Shown: piece after piece, positions 36,771 through 46,329 of the stretch
Position numbering within the stretch: position 1 is the stretch's first letter
Layout of the letters: the number at the start of each line of letters is the position of its first letter
Assembly: GCA_016508695.1 (NCBI GenBank)
Contig: VNKQ01000012.1
Location: 682,001-746,000, forward strand
Source: Hyphodiscus hymeniophilus
Taxonomy: Eukaryota; Ascomycota; Leotiomycetes; Helotiales; Hyphodiscaceae
DNA: 64,000 nucleotides
Reading direction: 5' to 3'
Notes under the pieces: model-generated
The model's input: only the letters and a program-made list of their open reading frames with translations
What the model was told of the DNA's origin: nothing
Databases searched by the model: none
Program-made: the position numbers and the translations under genes

Positions 36771-38446
36771 TCATTCTGGATCATCGGCATATCTCTCGGA
36801 AAGCTCTCCAGCTTCCTTTTGTGCTGCTCTTTCTTGCTCCTCAAACTCTTTCAACGCTGCTTGGCCTTCCTCTGTTGTTGCATCAATGATTTGTTCCTCG
36901 AGAGACAACATACCACCCTAAATCTTAGTGAGTGTCTGTCAACAATACTCAGCAACAGCAGACTTACCTCACTCAACTGGCCAACAACTTCCTCCGCCTG
37001 CTCGACGCTCATCTTACCCAACACCTTATTAACCTCGTCCAAACTTCCGCTCTCAAGCGCTCTTTGAAGGCCAGGCGGAAAAGCGTCAAATAGCTCTCTC
37101 GCTTTGGTCTCTTCCGGATCTTGGCTCGTTGCAGGAGGGATCTTGATATTGATCGTAGTACCAGGATCCACAGCATGAAGTTGGATCTGCTCAACACCAC
37201 CACTGCCATCAGCGTCCTCCTGCGCTCTCTGCTTCTCAATTTCCCTCGTCCGGGACCTAATTCGTTGATAGGTCGAATTAACATCATCGAAGAACACTTT
37301 CTGTGCTTGGTGACCCTGCGTCGTGATACGCTTAAAGAACATGCCAACTCCATCTCGACCTAAAGCTCTGCAGTACTGTAGCAGTAATGCTTGGTGTACG
37401 CACTGTCGAGCAAAATCTTCCTTGCTATCCATACATGCATTGAAAGCCAAGACTAGTAAGCCATCTGTATCCCTTTCAGCCATGACTTCGGGGTGCGCGG
37501 AGATGAATTGCAGAGAAGTGCGATAATCTCCCATTTTGATATTCGCGAACTGTTTTCCCAGCACAGAAGCTTCAACATCTGCTTCGTCGTCTTCATCATC
37601 TGCAGCGATAGGCTCATCAACATCCGCATCGGCACCAGAGGACTGCTGGCTATCCTTCCGCTCCAATGGATCTCGGCTGGCCAATGCATGAGGATTCAAT
37701 ACTTCCACAGCCTGCACCTTCTCCGTTGTCTTTTTCTTCTCGGGCAACTTCTGGTCTCCTTTCGAAACATGCGAGCTATCGAATCCAGTGTGTATGCTCT
37801 CACTTGTAATTTTCAACCCTTCTTCTTTCTCCAGAATCACAAGCTGTTCCTGCAACTGTTTCTGCAGATCCTCAATCTTTGAAAGATGCGCTTTGACTTC
37901 CGTAACGTATGCCTCAAACCTATTCTCCACTTTATCCTCATCTACTTTCGCCTTCACTTGGTCAACCAGCGCAGCCATCATCTTCGAATAACTTGGCAGT
38001 TCTCCCTCCTGGCTGTGAACACCCTCAGGCGGAGGCGGCGGCTTGTCACTCTCACCACCCGAACCCGTCTCAGAGACTGACTCCATGATAGCCTGGAATA
38101 TCAGCTCATCTGGGCTTCGCTTCTCTGCTTCGGCGGAATGGGATTGCAGGGCAGTGAGAAGGGAGTTGATGCGTTTGAGAAGGCCATCGTTGACGATGCG
38201 CTCGTATTTGTAAGTGTCGATTTTGTGCCTGCGCTCGCTGCGTTGCTGGTGAATTTGGTTCTGTTTCGCGCGGATGAAAGAGCGTTTGTCGACGTTGGGG
38301 TGCACCTCTATGTCGGAGTCGTCGCTGAGCTCGAGGGCGTCCTGGGAGTGTCAGCCTTGGGTTCAGCCTGGTGGGTGGAGTGGATGAGAGAATAGAGATT
38401 GGGCTGGAAAATGAATGCTTACCCATTTGCTGTAGTCTACTGGCAT
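36771..38446 (-). CDS. CDC37: Hsp90 co-chaperone Cdc37
   Basis: Three exons: complement(38423..38446, 36968..38341, 36771..36917), 514 aa. The first coding exon is 24 nt (MPVDYSKW) and joins to DALELSDDSDIEVHPNVDKR, the invariant Cdc37 N-terminus. It carries the CK2-site serine (Ser14 here) known to control kinase-client binding. A coiled-coil kinase-binding region follows (to ~200), then the Hsp90-binding middle domain (FISAHPEVMAERDTDGLLVLAF; GVGMFFKRI), and a helical C-terminal domain ending RYADDPE. The protein recruits protein kinases to Hsp90 in the cytosol. It is divergent from the mitochondrial ABC transporter. Confidence 0.96.
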
Positions 38447-38805
38447 CTTGGACGTTCTTCACTCTGGTGTTATCTGGGCTGGGAAAAGGTGGTGTGGATT
38501 CGAGAGGTATTCGATGTACGAGGTCAAAGTATTTTGGTATCGAACTTTGTACACCTAGAATCGCTGCCCCACAGAGCCGTTCGGCCCAAAAGCCGATGAT
38601 TGGCTGCATGGAATAACGTGCACAATTTACCGATGACGGAGACGGAGCTAAGACATGCTCTAGAGCAATATTGACTTGTCGATGTGCGATCAACAGCCTC
38701 CAATTTACAACAAGTCCCTTTCGACTGCCACCACACACTTAAGTAAACGACCATGTGTGAACGAAGTTACTATTCTGAAAAAAGCCGGTAACACCACGAA
38801 GAAGA
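38447..38805. promoter_or_regulatory. Divergent promoter, CDC37 / MDL1-like
   Basis: 359 bp between outward-facing start codons. Isolated GAA/TTC pentamer-like units occur (for example TTCTGAA near 38773), but I cannot assemble a full heat-shock element. Confidence 0.45.
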
Positions 38806-41229
38806 ATGCGCCCAGCGTTAGTGTTGAGAGGCCTTGGATGGAGGACCTCGTTCGATAATGTGGCTAGGAGCCAGCTCCTGAGAGCGACTCCAGCGCCATC
38901 ACTTCCTCGACTACCTGTTCATGGGCCTGCGCAACCCTTCAAGCGATCCAGTTCGAGCTTTACCTCCCCCTCAAAACCCTCGCCGTGTCCTTTACAGTCC
39001 TCCAAGTCGCTTACGAGTACACTCCTTCAAAACTCACGGCCCGGCAACTCATCACTATGGCGGCCAGCTGTCCCTCAATTGCGGTCTTTTAATGATACAC
39101 CAACGCTTCGAGAGACTCCGAAAGACACGGACAGACAGGATCGGATAGAGAAGGAGAAAGCCAGGCAAGAGGAGGAGGAGGAGGACCATCTAGACGAACA
39201 AAGCGGGTTTGAAAGAAGTGAGAAGGCATCGAGGGCCGCACAAGTCAATCTAAGCGCACGTCTCCAGAGTAGTGGGAAATCACAGCAAAACTCCGCTGGC
39301 TTTGGCGAGATATGGAGGTTAATCAAGATCGCACGGCCAGAAGCCAAGTGGTTGGCATTGGCGTTTGGCTTTCTGTTGATATCGTCATCCATTACGATGT
39401 CGATTCCATTTTCGATTGGAAAGATCTTAGATCTCGCGACGAAGGATGCGGCAGAAGGCAATACACTGTTTGGACTGGATATCAAGCAGTTTTATTTGGC
39501 GCTAGGCGTGGTGCTGACAATGGGCGCGGCGGCCAACTATGGTCGTATCATTATCCTGAGGATTGTGGGAGAGCGAATTGTGGCCAGACTTCGATCTCAA
39601 CTTTACCGGAGGACTTATGTTCAAAACGCTGAGTTTTTCGATGCGAACCGAGTTGGAGATTTAATATCCCGTCTGAGCTCTGATACTGTTATTGTCGGTA
39701 AGAGCATCACGCAGAATCTGTCTGATGGCCTTAGAGCTTTAGTCAGTGGAGGGGCTGGCTTTACAGCCATGGCCTGGGTGAGCTTGAAGCTCACAAGTAT
39801 TCTATGCTTGATGTTCCCGCCTGTGGCGATAGGAGCGTTTTTCTATGGAAGGGCAATTCGAAATCTTAGTCGCAAAATCCAGCGAAATCTTGGAACTTTG
39901 ACAAAGATTGCCGAAGAGCGACTCGGGAATGTCAGGACGAGTCAAGCTTTTGCTGGTGAGACCCAGGAAGTTGGACGATACAATCATCAAGTGAAGAAAA
40001 TATTTGCACTTGGAAAGCGAGAAGCGCTCATTAGCGCTACGTTCTTCAGCTCATCTGGTTTCCTAGGAAATATGACAGTGCTGGCTCTGCTGTACTCCGG
40101 AGGATCCATGGTGAAAAGTGGTGTCATCAGTATTGGTGATCTCACATCTTTCCTTATGTATACAGCCTACGCAGGATCGAGTTTGTTCGGCGTCTCTAGC
40201 TTCTACTCCGAGCTCATGAAAGGAGTCGGAGCCGCTAGTCGACTTTTTGAATTGCAAGATCGAAAACCAACAATCCCAGCAACAGTTGGAACCAAAGTAA
40301 CGTCTGCGCAAGGAATCATCAAGTTTTCAAATGTGTCATTCGCATATCCTACGCGACCCGCAGTCAACATCTTTGATGGCCTTGACTTCGAGATCCCCTC
40401 CGGAACCAACGTTGCCATCGTTGGGCCCAGCGGTGGAGGAAAATCAACCATTGGCTCCCTCCTCCTTCGATTCTACAATCCTACCCAAGGCACAATCTCA
40501 ATCAATGGCGTCGATATCTCAACCATGAACGGGAAATCTCTCCGTCGACGAATTGGCATGGTTGGCCAAGAACCTGTCCTGATGTCGGGCTCAATTGCAG
40601 AGAACATCGCATATGGTAAGCCCCATGCTTCACGTGCAGAGATCATCGCTGCGGCACGAAAAGCCAATTGCCAGTTCATTAGCGATTTCCCAGATGGACT
40701 CGATACATCAGTTGGAGCTCGCGGTGCTCAGCTCTCTGGTGGACAAAAGCAACGGATAGCTATTGCCAGGGCATTACTCAAAAACCCTGATATCCTCATC
40801 CTCGATGAAGCTACCTCCGCTTTGGATGCCGAGTCCGAGACTCTCGTCAATTCTGCCCTAGCTGCATTGCTGAAGGGACATAATACTACGATCTCGATTG
40901 CACATCGATTGTCGACTATTAAAAGATCCGATCACATCATTGTGCTTGGAAACGACGGCAAGGTGGCTGAGACAGGAACATACCGAAACCTTTCCGACAA
41001 TCCCGGTTCAGCTTTCTCAAAGTTGATGGAGTGGCAGATGAGTGGTGGTGACGCTGCTGACAAGCGCGCTATGGAACCTGAAGGCCATCTCACTGAGACT
41101 GAGGAGATTGCTGATGATTTGCTGAGGGATGGTGAACAGGATGAAGCGAATACTGGTGAAGATGGACAGCGAACTGCCGGCACGGGGACAGAGGCTGTTC
41201 TCGAAGAGGTGAATGAAAGAACGAAGTGA
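38806..41229 (+). CDS. MDL1: Mitochondrial ABC half-transporter (MDL1/ABCB10 type)
   Basis: A single uninterrupted exon of 807 codons. The first ~130 residues are rich in Arg, Ser and Pro, consistent with a mitochondrial presequence, followed by a charged linker (EKARQEEEEEDHLDE). A six-helix membrane domain (~165-460) precedes one nucleotide-binding domain: Walker A GPSGGGKST (~540), Q-loop GMVGQEPVL, signature LSGGQKQRIAIARALL (~641), Walker B/D-loop ILILDEATSALD (~665), H-loop SIAHRLSTI. One membrane domain plus one NBD means a homodimeric half-transporter. Family knowledge: Mdl1 sits in the inner mitochondrial membrane and is linked to export of peptides produced by the m-AAA protease. 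The acidic ~75-residue C-terminal tail is longer than in yeast. Assignment to MDL1 rather than MDL2 rests on general resemblance. Confidence 0.92.
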   Translation: MRPALVLRGLGWRTSFDNVARSQLLRATPAPSLPRLPVHGPAQPFKRSSSSFTSPSKPSPCPLQSSKSLTSTLLQNSRPGNSSLWRPAVPQLRSFNDTPTLRETPKDTDRQDRIEKEKARQEEEEEDHLDEQSGFERSEKASRAAQVNLSARLQSSGKSQQNSAGFGEIWRLIKIARPEAKWLALAFGFLLISSSITMSIPFSIGKILDLATKDAAEGNTLFGLDIKQFYLALGVVLTMGAAANYGRIIILRIVGERIVARLRSQLYRRTYVQNAEFFDANRVGDLISRLSSDTVIVGKSITQNLSDGLRALVSGGAGFTAMAWVSLKLTSILCLMFPPVAIGAFFYGRAIRNLSRKIQRNLGTLTKIAEERLGNVRTSQAFAGETQEVGRYNHQVKKIFALGKREALISATFFSSSGFLGNMTVLALLYSGGSMVKSGVISIGDLTSFLMYTAYAGSSLFGVSSFYSELMKGVGAASRLFELQDRKPTIPATVGTKVTSAQGIIKFSNVSFAYPTRPAVNIFDGLDFEIPSGTNVAIVGPSGGGKSTIGSLLLRFYNPTQGTISINGVDISTMNGKSLRRRIGMVGQEPVLMSGSIAENIAYGKPHASRAEIIAAARKANCQFISDFPDGLDTSVGARGAQLSGGQKQRIAIARALLKNPDILILDEATSALDAESETLVNSALAALLKGHNTTISIAHRLSTIKRSDHIIVLGNDGKVAETGTYRNLSDNPGSAFSKLMEWQMSGGDAADKRAMEPEGHLTETEEIADDLLRDGEQDEANTGEDGQRTAGTGTEAVLEEVNERTK

Positions 41230-41881
41230 GGGATTTTTCACAGGTTAGAGTGGGATACAACATCGCACTACCCAAGTTCTCATTTGTTGATCTTGGCGTT
41301 TTGTAACAGCATTAGGAAGGGGCAGCATCCACATCGGGCTACATCAAGTGTATTATAACTCCACTCGGTAGAAGATACGGGAAAGCACATCACAAAGTTT
41401 TCCTCATACTGAGACATTGAGGTTTTGGTCTTCTGCCATTGTTCTACGATCATACCCCGATTCTGGTTCTGCGATTGTTACTTACGGAGATTCGTTGGTT
41501 TCATATCCCAATGGGGCAGCGTGACAACAAACCTTACCAGAGATACCAAATTGGCATTCATTCATATGTTCAAAGCTTCTTCTTCAACACCCAAAGTAAA
41601 GTCATTATCCCGAGTGAATCTCTGTGTCAATATCCAAATCTTCCAGGGAGTTCTTCAAGTCGAGTCCTGCAAATGCCCTCGAATAAGCTAACTGGTCAGC
41701 CGTTTGGAAAGTCAGATATTTCACATGTCTTATCATTCTTGGGTCATGAGGAGAATCCACTGGGATGCTTTGCATCGCTTGGTCACGACTTGGGCGCATC
41801 CGAAAATTCCAAATCGGTAACAACATCCCTCTATCACCAAATATCCGCCAATTTCAACCACGTACAAAATGTAGAACCATT
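41230..41881. other. Convergent intergenic region
   Basis: About 650 bp between the 3' ends of the MDL1-like gene and the small hypothetical gene. Only overlapping short frames are present; no feature is recognised. Confidence 0.4.
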
Positions 41882-42601
41882 TCAAGAATCCTCATCATGC
41901 CACTCAGCCTTTCGCTTGTTCTTCTTCCTCCTTCTCCACGCCTTCATCCGATCCGTTTCCCTGTCACTCACACCATATAGGTCATGTTGGGAATCTTCAT
42001 CAGTCGAAGGCGGCATGAACGCAAACGAGAAATTCCGAGGTGTGCGGATCGGTCGGGATGGCGTTGGAAGGGTTTCGAGGTCTGGGAAGTCATCATTGTC
42101 TTGCTCGGCACGAAAAGTCTGAGAGTATGTGCCGCCTCTTCGGGGTTGTGCTGAATGGTACCCGGGCCCTGTTATGCACAGGTATTCGGAGAATAGCAAC
42201 GAGTTCGGACGTATCGGAGAGGTCGAGATAAGGGCCTGGTTTGTCCCTACTTCATTATCCCCTCCACCGGGCATTCTCCGTCTTAGACCTCCGCCGTGCA
42301 CATTCAACGGATCCCAGCCTTGCGGATCATTGGTTTCCTCTTCTCGTTTGACTCTCTTCCTTCCTTGATTTGCTCTTTGATAAGCCCTGTGCAGTGGCTT
42401 AATTGTCGTCTTGTTACTGTTGTCTGTGCAAGCTGAACGCATATTCTTAGTTTGTTGATGTTGCTTTGTTGGTGCTGTTCCATCAGGCTCGACAGATCCG
42501 GGCACGAAGGCAATTGCAGGGTCAAAGTCGATGCGGTCAATCACAGAATCTGGCGGTGGTTGCACGGAATCCTGGCTATACCGATGTTGAAAGAGGGCCA
42601 T
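41882..42601 (-). CDS. Hypothetical basic/acidic low-complexity protein
   Basis: A 239-codon single-exon ORF. I do not recognise a family. The sequence is hydrophilic and probably disordered: an acidic stretch (EQDNDDFPDLETLP), a Pro/Arg stretch (TPSRPIRTPRNFSF), and a strongly basic C-terminus (RMKAWRRRKKNKRKAEW) that looks like a nuclear localisation signal. There is no membrane segment or signal peptide. A basic patch (NQGRKRVKREEE) occurs near the middle. Size, isolation from other long frames on the same strand and coherent composition support a real gene. A short unrecognised intron within the Gly-rich middle cannot be excluded. It lies convergent to the MDL1-like gene and tandem with the CLC gene. 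Confidence 0.6.
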   Translation of the reverse strand: MALFQHRYSQDSVQPPPDSVIDRIDFDPAIAFVPGSVEPDGTAPTKQHQQTKNMRSACTDNSNKTTIKPLHRAYQRANQGRKRVKREEETNDPQGWDPLNVHGGGLRRRMPGGGDNEVGTNQALISTSPIRPNSLLFSEYLCITGPGYHSAQPRRGGTYSQTFRAEQDNDDFPDLETLPTPSRPIRTPRNFSFAFMPPSTDEDSQHDLYGVSDRETDRMKAWRRRKKNKRKAEWHDEDS

Positions 42602-43048
42602 GCGGTTGGCTTCCCAGCTGTGAGAAGAGTTGCTCGATGGATTGATTGTTGAGTGCCCATGTATATTCGCTGAAAAGAGAGGAGACAGGCAGTGGATTCA
42701 ATTCTCTTGAGGAAGTCCAAATCGCATCAAGCCGCGTCTGAGATACTGGTTGTTTTTGTTCGGATTGTGCGGACCAGATGCCCTTAAAGTGAAATCAGAT
42801 GTCTGCTGCAACGAAGAATAATAATCTTGCAGGCCTAAGATATTAGAGCTGCATACAAACAAGTTATGAAAATGGTTGAAATTCGTGAAGGATAGCGATG
42901 ACTCTTACAATATTTAAGGTTAACTAAACGCTCCTTCCCTCAATCATCGATTGATAGGTGCAGGAATGCAACAAATACAATATTTGAATTTCACCCATCG
43001 CTAGGAACCCGAGGGGCACATAATCGATTCGCTTCTAAGCTTTGTTAT
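42602..43048. other. Intergenic, AT-rich
   Basis: 447 bp, moderately AT-rich, between the start of the small hypothetical gene and the stop of the CLC gene (both minus strand). It presumably holds the former's promoter and the latter's 3' UTR. Confidence 0.4.
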
Positions 43049-45967
43049 TCATAATATAGGTACATCGCCTTCGTCGCCACTTCCAGTGACATCTTCGCCT
43101 TCATTATCCCTATTTAACAGACCCCTGTGTTCGCCTTGCCCATCCTCCCTTGTCAAACCCGTAGTCATTCCTTCAGAAGCATTCGTCCTTCTTGTTTCCT
43201 CAGCGCCATTGAGAACATACCATACGTCCTTCTTCGTCAGCAACCCTTGGAGAACACCTTGATCACTATACAACACATATCGCAGGCCGAGTTTTTGGAA
43301 ATAGTTTGCGGTAAGAAGAAGGTTTGATCGAGAGGGTAGTGTAATGGGAGTCTGATCCATCCAAGGCCGAAGGTCGAGGGTGGTTCGGGGATCTGCGAGT
43401 GGTTGATGCGAGAAGAATGATTCTGTTTCTGGTGGTAAAGATCGTGGTGGTTGAGTGGATGTGTGTAGATTGTAGGTCAATTCTGCACGCGATATATAGC
43501 CAAGGAGTTTTGCGTCTCGGGGATCTGAGATCACTGGAAAGCCCCGGTATGGATGGGTTGCAAGAACATTTGTGAGGGATTCGATAGTGTGTCCAGTCGC
43601 TGTCAAGACAACAAGGTCTTCGATTCGAGTCATAATTTGCCTGACTGGGATGTCAGGTATTTGATTCTCATCGCTGTTATCGAGAAAAGGGTATTCATTG
43701 AAATGAATCCAGCTCTCGTAAATTCCCCGTTTTCCAAATGCATCTCCGACCCATTTGCTCACCATGACGGCAATCATGATTGGTAAGACGTATGTGAGAG
43801 CACCCGTGAGCTCGAACATGATGACGACGATGGAGACGGTCATTCGAGTTACCCCTCCAAGCGCTGCTGCTGCACCGATTATGGCGTAAGTGCCAGGCGT
43901 AACGCATGGGACGTCGGGCTCGCAACTTGCAAACGGGAAGAAATTTGGGTGATTGTGGACCCAAATTTCCGTTATGATGCCGATAGCACGGCCTAAGAGC
44001 GCTCCAACTGCCATAGAAGGGAGAATGATGCCGGCTGGTATTTGTAGGCCGAACGTTATAGAAGCGAGAAAGAATCCAAGGATAGCCGCGAACAGAAGCA
44101 AAAATATGGTGCCGGCTGTGGCGGCTCCCGTTTTGCAGAGTCCAAATTGATCATCGAGTATCTCAGAACACTCTGCGAACAAGGAGTACACAAGTTCCGA
44201 AGATTGAGCTCGCATGTAGAAGTTGGGGTAGTTGATCAAGGCTGTAAGTAACGCCACAATCATGACCTGTGCGATGGGTCCAGGCAGCCAAGTAGCGCCT
44301 TTCTTCCACTCTGCAACCTTCATGTTGACTTTGATAAACAAGCCTCCGTAGATTCCCTGGTTCATGTCAGCACATGGATTGAATGGGGAAGAGAAATCAT
44401 ACTCCCAGAACACCTAGGATCGCGAAGGGTATCATTTCAAAGCCATGCCATCCTGTGGTGTACGTGACCTGGTATAGCACGAGCTTACCGCTTCGAAAAG
44501 GGTCGAAAGCTTGCAGCATCACGGCTGCTGTCATGGCGCAAACAAAACTCTGCCACATAGTCTTATCTGGGAAGTAATAAGATAATTGCTGACTGTGTTT
44601 AGTATGAAGAAAGATAGTCGGCGACGATTCCTCACCTCCAGGCTGAATAGAACACCACCAATAGGAGATCCGAAAGCAACTGATATTCCTGCAGCTGCAG
44701 CTGCAGACAGAACTTCTCGTTTCCGTGCTAAATATTTAGCCTAGCAACAAAACATTTTAACGGAATCTATACCTTCGTTGCCATCGATGTTTCCGAACAG
44801 TTTCATGAAAAGATTCGCACAACAGCATGCAACATGTACAAGAGGACCTTCCTTCCCAAGCCACATTCCAGATGCAACCGCGAGGCACTGAGACAAATCA
44901 GCATTTTTGAAACGTCGCCGCTGGATGACGTAATTTACCAGTCCCAAAGACTTAATGACCAGCGTCCAAGTTCCCATGAAGCGTCTAATGACAAAGCCTC
45001 CCAGCACAGTTTTGATTTCAGGGATGCCACTATGCTTGGCATACAAAGCATACTCCTTGACTAGTATGCTAGCGGAAAGTGCAAAAACAATCTATCAGTG
45101 TGAGCATCTTCCCAATAGTCTTTTTGATAAGAACCCCACCGAAAATGCAATGAAGAACCAGTATTCAATGAACCATTTCCCTCCAGCAGAGTTTATATGA
45201 AGTGCTTCACTCCATGGAACCCAATCTTGGCAGGCGGCCCACTCTTCATACCCAGTGCAGCAGAAAGCCTTATTCAGGTAGAAATGCCCGCCATCTAATC
45301 CAGCCTTACAGTATCCTGTCTTCAAGTCCGCGAGCCAATCACTCACAACATCTATGCCAGCAGCAAAAATACCAGTTGCAATACCAGTCAAGATCAGTAC
45401 CACCCATATTTGACTTGCATCCAGGAACTGCTGTGTATATCCAAGTAGCCCCGTAGCACTCGAATACAGTATTCGAAGCCGTTGCCGTTCTTTCGTGTAT
45501 TCGAAGATCCAATCGATTGCTGTCATGTCTTCGTAACCAACTCTGCGACCCGGCCCTTCCACATACCAATCGAGAGGACCTCCATCTTTTGCAGCTCCAT
45601 TGTTTGATCCTTCTCGTCTGCCGTTAATGGCATTCAAACCATGCGACCGCACACTACCCAATGTTGGGGTCCCAGAGCGTGGGGAGGGCGTTGCCTGTCG
45701 TGAAGTTGATCCGATCCCAGTAAAGGCAGACAAAAATCTCATACCAGTAGACTGCTTTTGTTTTCGTTTGAATGACACCATTCCTGCACTGTCTGCCTCG
45801 AGAGGGTCATCGGAAAGAAGGGTTTGGTCTCTCGAGCAGCTTGCGACAGGATCATCGTTGTCGTTATCATCTTCGACTGTCACATGGATGGGAGGACTTT
45901 GACTTAAGGAGGACCTTGTTGCTTCTTTGTTTGGGATGAAGCCCGTCGATGAGCTTGCCATAATCAT
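43049..45967 (-). CDS. CLC-family chloride channel/transporter with CBS domains
   Basis: Six exons: complement(45140..45967, 44939..45091, 44773..44887, 44636..44727, 44403..44588, 43049..44356), 893 aa. Intron phases all agree. A ~150-residue disordered N-terminus precedes the CLC core. Selectivity-filter motifs are KHSGIPE (295-301), GKEGPLVH (338-345, with the gating Glu at 340), and the later GIILPSMAVGALLGR. GSPIGGVLFSLE ends exon 4 and QLSYYFPDK starts exon 5. Two C-terminal CBS domains are visible (IMTRIEDLVVLTATGHTIE and LGLRYVLYSDQGVLQGLLTKKD). Family knowledge: fungal CLC proteins move chloride across Golgi, endosomal or vacuolar membranes and affect copper and cation homeostasis. 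The residue matching the proton glutamate of exchangers is Gln397. Start 45967 is the first plausible Met (MIMASSSTGF); the frame is open farther upstream. Confidence 0.93.
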
Positions 45968-46329
45968 ACATTTGGGAATGCTTGTAATATCTCCATTTCG
46001 TTGCGAGGCTGAGTGATAGCAGAAGGCAGATTCGGACAAATGTCGGGCCGCTTTGAGCGACACCAAACGTGCCTTCCTTAAACAGGTTAGATGTCTGCTC
46101 CATTCGGGATGCATATCATGTGACTTACTTGTTGACTGAAAAAATCCATTGCTATTCTTCATTGCCTGCAAATTATAATGACATATCTTGATCCCCGTTC
46201 TGAGGTCTCATAACATTCCGAAATATCAGGAAAACTACCAATATTTTCATGGTGGTTCAAAATATTGACGTTCTTGTGCGTCAATGATAAACTTCCCGAA
46301 GGTCCAATCCACGAGGAAACATATTCAAA
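45968..46329. promoter_or_regulatory. Divergent promoter, CLC / neurochondrin-like
   Basis: 362 bp between outward-facing starts. The CLC reading frame remains open through about 200 bp of it, probably as 5' UTR. No operator was identified. Confidence 0.4.

Noticed and set aside
38700..38806. Heat-shock element controlling CDC37
   Set aside because: Only isolated GAA/TTC units were found; no three-unit alternating array could be assembled.
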